Shown: in pieces, positions 35,822 through 43,638 of the stretch
Layout: every line of letters begins with the position of its first letter
Position numbering within the stretch: position 1 is the stretch's first letter
From: CAZFGK01 sp964518635
GTDB lineage: Bacteria > Zixibacteria > MSB-5A5 > GN15 > FEB-12
DNA: 64,000 nt
Direction: 5' to 3'
Assembly (NCBI GenBank): GCA_964518635.1
Contig: CAZFGK010000004.1
Location: 62,001 to 126,000, forward strand
Made by a program: the position numbers and the translations under genes
The notes under the pieces: generated by a model
The model's input: only the letters and a program-made list of their open reading frames with translations
Databases searched by the model: none
Told to the model about the DNA's origin: nothing

Positions 35822-36462
35822 GACTTACTCCCCTTCTTCACTTTCCCTTTCGCGGCAACTTTCGGCTCAGGTGTCGATTTCGATTTGCCGGAAGCCGTGG
35901 CAGCTCGATGCGCAGTTACTTCTGCTTTTGGACCGACATAGACACGATCCTGTCCATCCTGTTCGACAACTTCAAGCACCACCTGATCATCCCGCTTGGT
36001 GGGGACATTGATGCCGACATAATCCGCTTTGATCGGCAATTCCCGATGTCCGCGATCAACAAGCACTGCCAATTGAATGGTCCGCGGTCGTCCAAAATCG
36101 ACAATCTGATCGAGTGCGGCACGTATCGTGCGACCGGTGAAGAGAACATCATCAACCAGTACGATATGCATGTTCTTGACCGAGAATGGGACTTCAGTTC
36201 GTTGAATCACCGGTTGTTCCAGTTTCGAGAAGACATCATCCCGATACAAAGAGATATCCATGAAACCGACCGGGATGGCGACCCCTTCGATACGTTTGAT
36301 ATGCGCGGCGATACGCCGTGCAAGAATTGCGCCTCTTCGGACAATACCGATCAGCGCGAGATTTTCCGCGCCGCTGTTGTGTTCGAGTATCTCATGCGAA
36401 ATACGAACCAGCGCGCGATCAATTTTCTTGTCATCCAGCACCTGCTGGATTGCTTGCGTCAC
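35818..36462 (-). CDS. pyrR: Pyrimidine operon regulator PyrR / uracil phosphoribosyltransferase
   Basis: An RNA-binding phosphoribosyltransferase homologue that senses UMP and represses pyr mRNA. The 214-residue protein has the PRPP loop HIVLVDDVLFTGRTIRAALD near residue 100 and the IGIVRRGAILARRIA segment. It is about 35 residues longer than the usual 180; the extra C-terminal tail is rich in Lys, Ser, Ala and Pro (AAKGKVKKGSKS) and might add RNA contacts, which is a guess. It starts with GTG at 36462, with AAAGGAG 5 bases upstream. The leader carries a PyrR-type RNA motif. Confidence 0.95.
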   Translation of the reverse strand: MTQAIQQVLDDKKIDRALVRISHEILEHNSGAENLALIGIVRRGAILARRIAAHIKRIEGVAIPVGFMDISLYRDDVFSKLEQPVIQRTEVPFSVKNMHIVLVDDVLFTGRTIRAALDQIVDFGRPRTIQLAVLVDRGHRELPIKADYVGINVPTKRDDQVVLEVVEQDGQDRVYVGPKAEVTAHRAATASGKSKSTPEPKVAAKGKVKKGSKS

Positions 36463-36467
36463 AACTA

Positions 36468-36516
36468 CTCCTTTGACTGCAACTCGATCTCTGTTTGCAC
36501 ATGCGAAACGCAGTCA
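36468..36516 (-). promoter_or_regulatory. Helix reaching the pyrR ribosome binding site
   Basis: In the minus-strand leader TGACTGC (36510-36516) is a perfect complement of GCAGTCA (36474-36480). The second arm ends on the first base of the AAAGGAG ribosome binding site (36468-36474). An inner helix, GTTT with AAAC, lies inside. This could gate translation of pyrR. Confidence 0.5.
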
Positions 36517-36589
36517 GCTTCTTGATAATCAATGTGGGGAAGAGGAAGGACGAGGCGGAATGGACGTGTGACGATTCCTGACCTTTGGC

Positions 36590-36603
36590 GACCTCTCCGG
36601 ATC
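36590..36603 (-). promoter_or_regulatory. PyrR-binding RNA motif
   Basis: The leader RNA reads GAUCCGGAGAGGUC. The published PyrR-site consensus is ARUCCNGNGAGGYU. Twelve of 14 positions match, and the two that differ are the first and last, where the A-U pair is replaced by a compensating G-C. The motif lies about 20 nt after the promoter and about 130 nt before pyrR. Confidence 0.8.
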
Positions 36604-36628
36604 ACGTTAAAAGGCAAAATGTGAATCC

Positions 36629-36657
36629 AGAGTAGAGAACGGGGCGCAACTCGTCAA
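36629..36657 (-). promoter_or_regulatory. pyrRBC promoter
   Basis: Minus strand: TTGACG (36652-36657), a 17-base spacer, then TACTCT (36629-36634). Transcription from here would include the PyrR motif in the leader. Confidence 0.7.
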
Positions 36658-36693
36658 GTGGAGGCGTATCTTTTTGAGCGCATCAATCCGTTT

Positions 36694-38064
36694 TTATCCA
36701 AGTGTCAGCATGCGGTCGCAGCTGCTTTGCAGGAGTTCCTGGTCATGGCTGATAAGTAACCCACCACGCCCATGAGTTTTCCACATTTTCAGGAATGAGA
36801 GGACGCTTGCCCGACCGTTGAAATCAAGATTCGCGGTCGGTTCATCAAGGACGATAAAGGCAGGGTCGAACTGAAGGGACATAAGCAGAGCAAGACGTCG
36901 TTGTTCCCCGCCGGATAAGCTCAGAGGATCCCGTGATCCGTTCTCATTGAGGTCAAAGTCGAAGTGTCGAGACCAAAACCGAAGAGACAAATCCGCAGCT
37001 GAATCCACGAAGCACTCTTCAACCGTCGCGGCGATCAGAAATCGTTCCGGCTCGGCGGGGAGGTAGCCGACGTGAGAAGAATTGGTCAGAATGGTATGAG
37101 CATCGACAACTGCCTGACTCGAAAAATGGACTCGGTAACTCCCAAACTTCGGGAGGTACATACCTGCCAGAAATTTTCCCAGAAGGGTTTTCCCTGAACC
37201 GTTGGGACCGGAGAGTCCTGTCCAGCAATCTCCTTCCAATTCCAGCGAAAATGGTCCGACTTCCAATCCGTCGGCAGGAGAGAAGCTGCATGCATCAAGT
37301 GTCAATCGACTGATCTCTCTTTTTTCGTTCGCTGGCGGCGTTCCAGATGGATGGAGTGAATCGAATTTTGACACAGGTGCGGGAGTATCTGAAATGAGTT
37401 TTGTTCTGCTTTCGTAACTGTTTATAGACTCAGTCAGCTCACCGTCTTGAATCAGGAATAATCGCTCTTCATCGTCTATGGAATTCAGATCATGGGTCAC
37501 TCGAAATACGATACTCCCCGATTTAGCGAGTGACTTTGTCACTTCTCGCAAGAGCTCTCTTCCCGGCTGATCAAGAAATGCATCCGCTTCATCGATCACA
37601 ACAAGTGGCGCAGTTCGAGAGAGTTGCGCAGCGAGAGCAACCCGTAGTCGCTCCCCGGGAGAAAGTAACTGGCACTGGCATGACAAAAGATGAGTAACGC
37701 TGAATCTTTCAGCCTGTTCTTTGACACGACGTGTAATGTCATCCGACGGTAAACCGGCGAGTTCGAAGTTGACTGCCAGCTCCCTGTCGACTCGAGTCGC
37801 GAGAAAGAGTTCATCAAAACGCTGTAAGAGCGAGATCGGACGTAGTGATCCCTGTAATTGAGTGAATGGGATTGAATTGAAAAGAAGCTCTCCTCTTTGC
37901 ACAGGAAGCAGACCACCCAGCATTCTCGCAAAAGTCGATTTCCCACTCCCGTTTTGTCCGACCAGAACAATTCGATCGCCGGACGTAGCTGAAAAGGAAA
38001 CCCCTTTCAGGACTGGCTGAGCTGTATCTGGATACTGAAATGTGAGATTTCTGGCGACGAGCAT
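36694..38064 (-). CDS. Double-domain ABC ATPase, ECF-type energizing subunit-like
   Basis: A 456-residue protein with two complete ABC domains in one chain. Domain 1 (about 1-210) has LVGQNGSGKSTFARML, the signature LSPGERLRVALA and Walker B LVVIDEADAF. Domain 2 (about 240-456) has GLSGPNGSGKTLLGKFL, LSGGEQRRLALL, FIVLDEPTANLD and the H-loop LLISHDQ. The arrangement resembles fused EcfA pairs of vitamin or metal uptake systems, but no EcfT or substrate-binding membrane gene is adjacent. ATG at 38064 begins the natural ABC start MLVARNLTF; an in-frame TTG at 38109 lies within the preceding terminator. Confidence 0.88.
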   Translation of the reverse strand: MLVARNLTFQYPDTAQPVLKGVSFSATSGDRIVLVGQNGSGKSTFARMLGGLLPVQRGELLFNSIPFTQLQGSLRPISLLQRFDELFLATRVDRELAVNFELAGLPSDDITRRVKEQAERFSVTHLLSCQCQLLSPGERLRVALAAQLSRTAPLVVIDEADAFLDQPGRELLREVTKSLAKSGSIVFRVTHDLNSIDDEERLFLIQDGELTESINSYESRTKLISDTPAPVSKFDSLHPSGTPPANEKREISRLTLDACSFSPADGLEVGPFSLELEGDCWTGLSGPNGSGKTLLGKFLAGMYLPKFGSYRVHFSSQAVVDAHTILTNSSHVGYLPAEPERFLIAATVEECFVDSAADLSLRFWSRHFDFDLNENGSRDPLSLSGGEQRRLALLMSLQFDPAFIVLDEPTANLDFNGRASVLSFLKMWKTHGRGGLLISHDQELLQSSCDRMLTLG

Positions 38065-38090
38065 TGCTGCAGCATAGCTCTTAGAATCAA

Positions 38091-38126
38091 AAAATGAAAA
38101 CGACCCCAATCACTGACTGGGGCCGT
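38091..38126 (-). terminator. Terminator of the accC-gcv operon
   Basis: On the minus strand ACGGCCCCA pairs with TGGGGTCGT (9 bp, one G-T), followed by TTTTCATTTTTT. It begins 25 bp after the gcvPB stop. Confidence 0.9.
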
Positions 38127-38150
38127 TCGTACCTTTGCGAACAAAAACAA

Positions 38151-39614
38151 TTATCCCTGATATGCGACATCAAGCGACCGTGCCGCTCCGGTTTCATCCA
38201 ATCGTCTGACGGGGGTATGATACGGGGCATTTTTCGCCAGATCAGGATTTGTCTCTGCCTCACGCGCAATCTGTATCATGATCTCGACAAACTGATCAAG
38301 GGTCTCCTTGGACTCAGTTTCAGTCGGCTCGATCATCATCGCTTCCGGCACGATCAAAGGAAAGTAGTTGGTCGGGGCATGCACGCCGAAATCAAGCAGT
38401 CGTTTTGAAATATCAGAGGTCTTCACCCCGAGTTTCTTCTGACGGTTCCCCGAGAGCACAAACTCGTGCATACAAGGGACATCAAACGGAAGATCGAAGT
38501 CCTTCTTCAGCTTCTCTTTGAGATAGTTCGCATTCAGCACCGCGACTTCTGATGCCTCCCGAAGTCCTTTGCCGCCGAGTGTGCGGATATAAGCAAAGGC
38601 GCGAACCATATGCAGAAAATTTCCGAAGAAATCATGCAGCTTTCCGATGGAATACGGCTTATCGGAATTTAAGCTGTATCGACCGCGATCATCACGATCA
38701 ACCACCGGCACCGGCAAAAACTCACGCAAATCTTCTCGCACCCCGAGCGCACCGGCACCCGGTCCACCACCACCGTGCGGAATGGTGAAAGTCTTGTGCA
38801 AATTGAAATGCATCATGTCAAAACCGATATCACCGGGTCTAAAAATCCCCATGTGTGCATTCAAGTTTGCGCCATCCATGTACATCAGTCCGCCACCATC
38901 ATGGACGATCTTTGAAATCGCCTTGATATGTTTTTCAAAAAGTCCGAGGGTGTTTGGATTGGTGGTCATCATGCCGGCAACATCCGGCCCCATCACGGCG
39001 CGCACAGCATCGGGATGAATGAATCCATCATCACCGGATTTGATCTGCACCACTTCCCAACCAACGGAGTTGACGGTCGCGGGATTTGTCCCGTGTGCCG
39101 ATTCGGGGATAATGATCTTTCGTCGTTTGGTATCACCCCGCTTGATATGATAGGCGCGCATCACCAGAATCCCCGCTAGTTCCCCCTGTGCGCCAGCTAC
39201 TGGCTGCAGGGAGATTCCGGGAAATCCGGAGACCTCGGCAAGCGAACGAGACAATTCATGTATGATCTGCAACGCCCCCTGCGCCGCGCGATCCGGAGTA
39301 AGCGGATGAAGATTGGCGAATCCCGGCAGTGATGCGGCGACATCATTGAGCTTCGGATTGTACTTCATCGTGCAGCTACCGAGGGGATAGAAACCGCGGT
39401 CGATGTGATGATTCTTGGTCGACATATTGACATAGTGACGCATCACCTGTGGTTCGCTGACCTCAGGTAACGCGGCGTCATTTGCGCGGCGATGTTTTTT
39501 CGGTATCGCTGAGAGAATCTCCTCCGCATTGCGGGCAAGAGACGGAAGTTGTGTTCCGCGACGTCCGGGGAGGGACTGTTCAAAAATGAGGGGAGTGGGC
39601 ATGGTCATCGACAT
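38151..39614 (-). CDS. gcvPB: Glycine dehydrogenase (decarboxylating) subunit 2
   Basis: The PLP-bearing half of the two-subunit P-protein, which decarboxylates glycine and loads the aminomethyl group onto GcvH. The 487-residue product has the cofactor Lys in MHFNLHKTFTIPHGGGGPG and the conserved SAHGTNPATVNSVG and DGANLNAHMGI segments. It is the last gene of the operon, 23 bp after the Cys-type thioredoxin-like gene and followed by a strong terminator. Its partner gcvPA lies 2.2 kb upstream, separated by three small genes. Confidence 0.96.
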   Translation of the reverse strand: MSMTMPTPLIFEQSLPGRRGTQLPSLARNAEEILSAIPKKHRRANDAALPEVSEPQVMRHYVNMSTKNHHIDRGFYPLGSCTMKYNPKLNDVAASLPGFANLHPLTPDRAAQGALQIIHELSRSLAEVSGFPGISLQPVAGAQGELAGILVMRAYHIKRGDTKRRKIIIPESAHGTNPATVNSVGWEVVQIKSGDDGFIHPDAVRAVMGPDVAGMMTTNPNTLGLFEKHIKAISKIVHDGGGLMYMDGANLNAHMGIFRPGDIGFDMMHFNLHKTFTIPHGGGGPGAGALGVREDLREFLPVPVVDRDDRGRYSLNSDKPYSIGKLHDFFGNFLHMVRAFAYIRTLGGKGLREASEVAVLNANYLKEKLKKDFDLPFDVPCMHEFVLSGNRQKKLGVKTSDISKRLLDFGVHAPTNYFPLIVPEAMMIEPTETESKETLDQFVEIMIQIAREAETNPDLAKNAPYHTPVRRLDETGAARSLDVAYQG

Positions 39615-39637
39615 ATCTTCGAGGTATATCCTTCGCG

Positions 39638-40513
39638 TTACGGCTTGACCGTCGCGGTCTTTAATGTGTTCAGCAGTTTCTCAATTGATGGGGTTGCTTC
39701 TTTGTCGGGGTAGAGCTTCATATAACGCTCAAACTCGGCAATTGCTTTTGTGGTGTCCCCCATTCGTAAAAACGTCCCTCCTGTCTTGCGTACTGCGACT
39801 TCTGCATGCCTGGTACCGGCAAATTGCTTTTCCATTGCAGCCAATCGGATCAGGGCTTCGTCATACTTCTTGTCATTGCGAAGCATATCGACAATGCTCT
39901 CGTTCGCCATGCCAGAGAGTGAGTCGGAAATTTTGCCATCCCCGATAACTTTGGTGAGCCAGCTACGAGCTTCCTCTTTCTTATCACGATACTGATACTT
40001 TTCAGCAATCTGCATCGAAAGTTCGCGGCTTGGCGTTTTCGCATTTTCAGCAAGCAGAGCAGTGAGAGTTCCCTTCCCTGCGATATAATCACGCGCCATC
40101 GTCAGGTACTCTCCGGTCGGAGCGTAGCCGATCACTCGGTCATACTCAGTGCCATCCGCCTTGCAATAGACAACGGTCGGATAGGCGACTACGCCGTATT
40201 TCTTGGCGAGCAATGAGTCAGCCTTTTCTGCATCAAGTTTGCAGAGGACCGCTTCTTTTGAATAGAAATCGAGACCAGCCTGCTCTTTGTAGAGGGTGGT
40301 ATCCATCACTTTGCACCAGACACACCAGTCGGTCACGAAATCTATCGCAACCGCCCGTTTGGACTTGGCGGCTTCGGCCTGTGCTTCGGCTAGAGAAGTG
40401 TAGTACGGCACCGTCCCCGGCTGGGAGATCAACTCAGCACGTACTGATACTCCGATCAGCATAACCGTGAAGAGGAGTGCAGATGTCAGTCGTGATGTGA
40501 ATCTGGTTTGCAC
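39638..40513 (-). CDS. Exported thioredoxin-fold protein with TPR region (Cys form)
   Basis: A 291-residue protein: signal peptide (hydrophobic SALLFTVMLIGVSV, cleavage near VRAEL), a thioredoxin-like domain at about 35-150 with the redox motif C64-V-W-C67 (TDWCVWCKVMD) and cis-Pro in VAYPTVVY, then about 130 residues of helical TPR-like repeats (YDEALIRLAAMEKQFAGT, AIAEFERYMKLYPD). It is the tandem paralogue of the upstream gene, which has TGA where Cys64 is. It begins with GTG, with GGAAGA upstream. It probably acts in periplasmic thiol-disulfide exchange; the partner is unknown. Confidence 0.88.
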   Translation of the reverse strand: MQTRFTSRLTSALLFTVMLIGVSVRAELISQPGTVPYYTSLAEAQAEAAKSKRAVAIDFVTDWCVWCKVMDTTLYKEQAGLDFYSKEAVLCKLDAEKADSLLAKKYGVVAYPTVVYCKADGTEYDRVIGYAPTGEYLTMARDYIAGKGTLTALLAENAKTPSRELSMQIAEKYQYRDKKEEARSWLTKVIGDGKISDSLSGMANESIVDMLRNDKKYDEALIRLAAMEKQFAGTRHAEVAVRKTGGTFLRMGDTTKAIAEFERYMKLYPDKEATPSIEKLLNTLKTATVKP

Positions 40514-40532
40514 GAGAGTCTTCCTTTCTTCC

Positions 40533-40559
40533 GCCTGCGCGCCTTGTAGACGCGCAGGC
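40533..40559. other. Intercistronic hairpin between the Sec and Cys paralogues
   Basis: GCCTGCGCG (40533-40541) pairs perfectly with CGCGCAGGC (40551-40559) across a nine-base loop. No T-run follows on the minus strand, so it is more likely a processing or stability element than a terminator. Confidence 0.6.
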
Positions 40560-40572
40560 TAACACCATAGCT

Positions 40573-41418
40573 CTACTTTTTCGTCAGCTTCTGTATCTGC
40601 GTCCGGACATAGTCGGTGTCGCTGCCGTTCGGATAGCTTTGCAGATATCTGTTATACGTCATCAGGGCGGCGGTAGTGTCCCCTTTTCTTGCCTGCACGA
40701 TGCCGGTATAGACGGCGGCGTCGGCGGCATATGGGGTCCCTGCGAAATCCTTCTCAATCGACATGAAGGCAGTCAGTGCCTTGTCGTAAGCGTTCATTCG
40801 ACGATACATGTCGGCCATATCGATTCGAATCATAGCCGCCAGTGTGTCGTTCGGTTTTACCGAAGCAAGAACTTGCTGGTACCATTGTTCGGCATTCTTG
40901 TCATCACCACGATATTTGTATTTCTCAGCGATCTCTTTCGCAAGTATTGGAGACTTGTCTTTCTTTGCCTCAGCGAGTTTGGCATCCAGTGTCCCCTTTC
41001 CTGCCTGATAATCTCCGACTGTCTGCAGGAAATCGGCAGGGGGGAGATAGCCAACAATTCGATCAAACTCTTTTCCATTGGCATCCGCGACTATCACTGT
41101 CGGATATCCCATGACCCCGTACTTTTGCTTCGCGAGGGTATCAACTTCAGCGTTGATTTTCACCAGTACGGTCTTTGTAGTGAGCTGATTAATGACGGCG
41201 CTATCGACGAACACGACCGTGTCCATAACTTTGCACCACTTTCACCAATCGGTATAATACTTGATCGCCAGTGCGGATTTCTGCGCCTTCGCAGCCGCCA
41301 TTCCTTCTTGAATGGTCGTGTAGTACGGTGCCTTGCCGGCTTCATTCACGTACGAGGCATGCGCCATGCTGCCAAGTCCGAGAGCGAGAGTGGCAATCGT
41401 GATCAGTGAGTGCTTCAT
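40573..41418 (-). CDS. Exported thioredoxin-fold selenoprotein with TPR region (UxxC, in-frame TGA at 41242-41244)
   Basis: Read through one TGA, this is a 281-residue protein: signal peptide (MKHSLITIATLALGLGSMAHA), a thioredoxin-like domain with YYTDW-U59-KWC62-KVMD and cis-Pro in MGYPTVIV, then TPR-like helices (YDKALTAFMSIEKDFAGT, AALMTYNRYLQSYPN). The TGA falls exactly on the first Cys of CxxC. The downstream paralogue (39638-40513) has Cys there and aligns on both sides, including signal peptide and TPR part, so a pseudogene or frameshift is unlikely. A SECIS-like hairpin follows the TGA. ATG at 41418 has AGGAG upstream and overlaps the DUF2007 stop (ATGA). Sec insertion is inferred; no sel genes are in the window. 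Confidence 0.87.
41200..41244 (-). promoter_or_regulatory. Candidate bacterial SECIS element with its UGA codon
   Basis: UGA is at 41244-41242. After 17 nt an apical stem GGACAC (41224-41219) pairs with GUGUUC (41214-41209) around the loop GGUC. A lower stem GUUAU (41229-41225) pairs with AUAGC (41204-41200), leaving a four-base bulge. The loop begins 23 nt after UGA and has G in its first two positions, as known bacterial SECIS elements do. Confidence 0.7.
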
Positions 41419-41831
41419 GAGGCATTCTCCTGGTCGGTCGGTTTTGTGGAAGAGGAAAACGCGGATGGGTACCACATCTCCCCCATAGTTTCAAACATCA
41501 ATGCAGTCGCATCATCGGCGGATTCTTCGGGAACAAGTAGTCGCGTCCGGGATGGCCCGCCAGTGAACATGTTTTGAAGCGGCAAACCAAGTTCGCCGAG
41601 AAATCCGGCCTGTGACATGACTACGACCGGAATCCCTTCCGATTCGAGCATCTCTTTGGCAAGCCCGGCGATCATCATGTTGTCGACCTGACCGATCTCC
41701 TGCCAATGAATTTTGGCGCGAGCCGACTCTTCGTTTTCATGCATCTCCGTTGATTCACTGCTCATCGCATGCTGAGGGTCGTTGGACTCATCTGAGAGGA
41801 CAGAAATAGCGGGATGCAGAAAAAAGAGCAT
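41415..41831 (-). CDS. DUF2007 family protein
   Basis: A 138-residue protein. The C-terminal 80 residues fit the DUF2007 (putative signal transducing protein) pattern: WQEIGQVDNMMIAGLAKEMLESEGIPVVVMS, then a Gly/Leu loop and RLLVPEESADDATALM. The N-terminal part is acidic and probably disordered. The biochemical role of the family is not established. The gene starts 3 bp after the gcvPA stop and its own stop overlaps the ATG of the Sec-type thioredoxin-like gene, so it is firmly embedded in the gcv operon. The start codon is uncertain; ATG at 41765 is possible. Confidence 0.75.
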   Translation of the reverse strand: MLFFLHPAISVLSDESNDPQHAMSSESTEMHENEESARAKIHWQEIGQVDNMMIAGLAKEMLESEGIPVVVMSQAGFLGELGLPLQNMFTGGPSRTRLLVPEESADDATALMFETMGEMWYPSAFSSSTKPTDQENAS

Positions 41832-41836
41832 GAGGG

Positions 41837-43198
41837 CTAGGCCACCGTCTCTGCGACATTCGCGGTAGAAAAGTGTGAAAGAAGGGTGACAAACTGATCG
41901 ATCTCTGCAAAAGTTCGTTTCTCGGTAAAAGCCACAATCAGACAGTTGCGTAGTGACTCATCCCATTGACCGGCGTCCACACCGGGGAGGATTCCGTGAC
42001 GTTCGACCATCGCGGCAATGATCTCTTTCGCCGGTTTCGGTGTGCGGATCGCCAGTTCACGAACAAAGGGACCATTCCAGTAGAGTGAGAAACCGTCATG
42101 CTTGCTGATGGCATTCGCGAAGTATTGCGCTCGCTCCATCGACAACAGCGCGACCTGTTTCATTCCCTCTTTTCCGAGAAGACTCAGATACGCGGTTGCC
42201 ATCGTTGCACAGAAGGCCTGATTTGTGCAGATATTGGAAGTCGCTTTGTCGCGACGAATATGCTGCTCTCGTGTCTGCAAGGTGAGCACGAATCCGGGTT
42301 TGCCGTCGACATCGGTAGTACGGGCGGCGAGACGTCCGGGAAGCAGACGAATCAATTCTTTTTTGACAGCGAAAAATCCGAAAGTCGGCCCACCGAATGA
42401 CATCGGAATGCCGAGGGGTTGTCCCTCACCGCAGACAATATCAACTCCGAGCTCGCCCGGGGTGTTCAGCACCAACTGTGCAATCGGCTCAATGGAGAGA
42501 ATGAGTTTTGCACCTGCGGCATGAACAATCGGCTCTATCGCCTGAATATCTTCGAGCATGCCGTAGAGATTTGGCTGAGCGATCACCACACAGGCGGTCT
42601 GGTCGTTGATCAGAGATTTCAGATGCTCAATATCAATCTGACCATTTGCTCGGCGAAGTGTCAGGATTTCAACCGGCCTTGCGGCGTGATAGGTATCGAC
42701 CACTTGCCGATGGAGGGGATTGACCGTCTCGGCAATGATGATTTTCGAGCGATTGGTTGCAGCCGTCGCCATGATCACCGCCTCAGCCATCGCTGAACCA
42801 CCATCGTAGAGGGAGGCATTGGCAACATCCATACCGGTCAGACGGCAGATATGAGTCTGGAATTCATAGATGATCTGAAGTGTCCCCTGTGCGACTTCCG
42901 GCTGGTATGGAGTGTAGGCAGTCATGAACTCCGGACGCATGACTGCTGCAAATGCCGCTGACGGTATAAAGTGATCGTAGATCCCTGCCCCGGCAAAACA
43001 GACCAACGAGCCCGCGTTGGTATTGGCAAGAGATTCAATCTCCCGCATCAATTCGATTTCCGTCGAAGCGGGAATATTCAGTTCACCAGTTAAGCGGCAG
43101 TCAGCGGGAATAGTTGCCAGAAGCTGATCGAAGCGCTCAACGCCACATGCACGAAGCATCTCCCGACGTTGTTCTTCGGTGGTAGAAAGATAGGCCAT
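41837..43198 (-). CDS. gcvPA: Glycine dehydrogenase (decarboxylating) subunit 1
   Basis: The non-PLP half of the two-subunit P-protein of the glycine cleavage system. The 453-residue product starts MAYLSTTEEQRREMLRACGV and shows FAGAGIYDHFIPSAAFAA, TAYTPYQPEVAQGTLQIIYEFQT, VANASLYDGGSAMAEA and CGEGQPLGIPMSFGGPTFGFFA, all typical of GcvPA. ATG at 43198 gives the family's usual N-terminus; in-frame starts at 43210 and 43237 exist, and AAAGGA lies closer to the former. It is preceded by gcvH and followed by DUF2007. Confidence 0.95.
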   Translation of the reverse strand: MAYLSTTEEQRREMLRACGVERFDQLLATIPADCRLTGELNIPASTEIELMREIESLANTNAGSLVCFAGAGIYDHFIPSAAFAAVMRPEFMTAYTPYQPEVAQGTLQIIYEFQTHICRLTGMDVANASLYDGGSAMAEAVIMATAATNRSKIIIAETVNPLHRQVVDTYHAARPVEILTLRRANGQIDIEHLKSLINDQTACVVIAQPNLYGMLEDIQAIEPIVHAAGAKLILSIEPIAQLVLNTPGELGVDIVCGEGQPLGIPMSFGGPTFGFFAVKKELIRLLPGRLAARTTDVDGKPGFVLTLQTREQHIRRDKATSNICTNQAFCATMATAYLSLLGKEGMKQVALLSMERAQYFANAISKHDGFSLYWNGPFVRELAIRTPKPAKEIIAAMVERHGILPGVDAGQWDESLRNCLIVAFTEKRTFAEIDQFVTLLSHFSTANVAETVA

Positions 43199-43260
43199 GG
43201 AAACCGTCATCGTCCTTTCAAGGATGCCCATCGGCATCGCGCGGAGAAAAAGCTAAGATA

Positions 43261-43638
43261 CTATCCGAGTATCACTTTGTAACTGTCGGCGGAAAGTAAT
43301 TGTTCAAGCTGGTCGCGAGAATCGACCTTGACCCGAATCATCCAGCCCTCTCCATAGGGGTCGCGGTTGATCACCATCGGGTCTGATTCGAGTGCCTTGT
43401 TGATCTCCACCACCTGCCCGGAGACCGGTGAGTAGAGATCGGAGACCGCCTTGACCGCTTCAATCGTCCCGAAATTCCCCATCTGACGGACAGCAGATCC
43501 GACGTTAGGAAGTTCGACAAAGACCACATCCCCCAACTCCCCCTGAGCGAAATCGGTGATGCCAATTGTAGCGACATCATCATCAATTCGAATCCATTCA
43601 TGCTCTTTGGTATATTTCAATTCGGCTGGAATATTCAC
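43261..43638 (-). CDS. gcvH: Glycine cleavage system H protein
   Basis: The lipoyl-carrying shuttle protein of the glycine cleavage complex. The 125-residue product has the family start LKYTKEHEWIRID, the GDVVFVELPNVG segment and the lipoylated Lys in GTIEAVKAVSDLYSP. The start is GTG, overlapping the accC stop (GTGA), with AAAGGA 8 bases upstream. gcvT, normally present with gcvH and gcvP, is not found in this operon or elsewhere in the window. Confidence 0.96.
   Translation of the reverse strand: MNIPAELKYTKEHEWIRIDDDVATIGITDFAQGELGDVVFVELPNVGSAVRQMGNFGTIEAVKAVSDLYSPVSGQVVEINKALESDPMVINRDPYGEGWMIRVKVDSRDQLEQLLSADSYKVILG

Noticed and set aside
40533..40559. Terminator between the two thioredoxin-like genes
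   Set aside because: The hairpin is strong but lacks a T-run on the minus strand, and gcvPB downstream has no other visible promoter.
40573..41475. Frameshift, pseudogene or two separate genes at the TGA
   Set aside because: Both sides are in the same frame with no missing or extra base, homology to the paralogue continues through the TGA, and the downstream part alone would lack the signal peptide and half of the thioredoxin fold.
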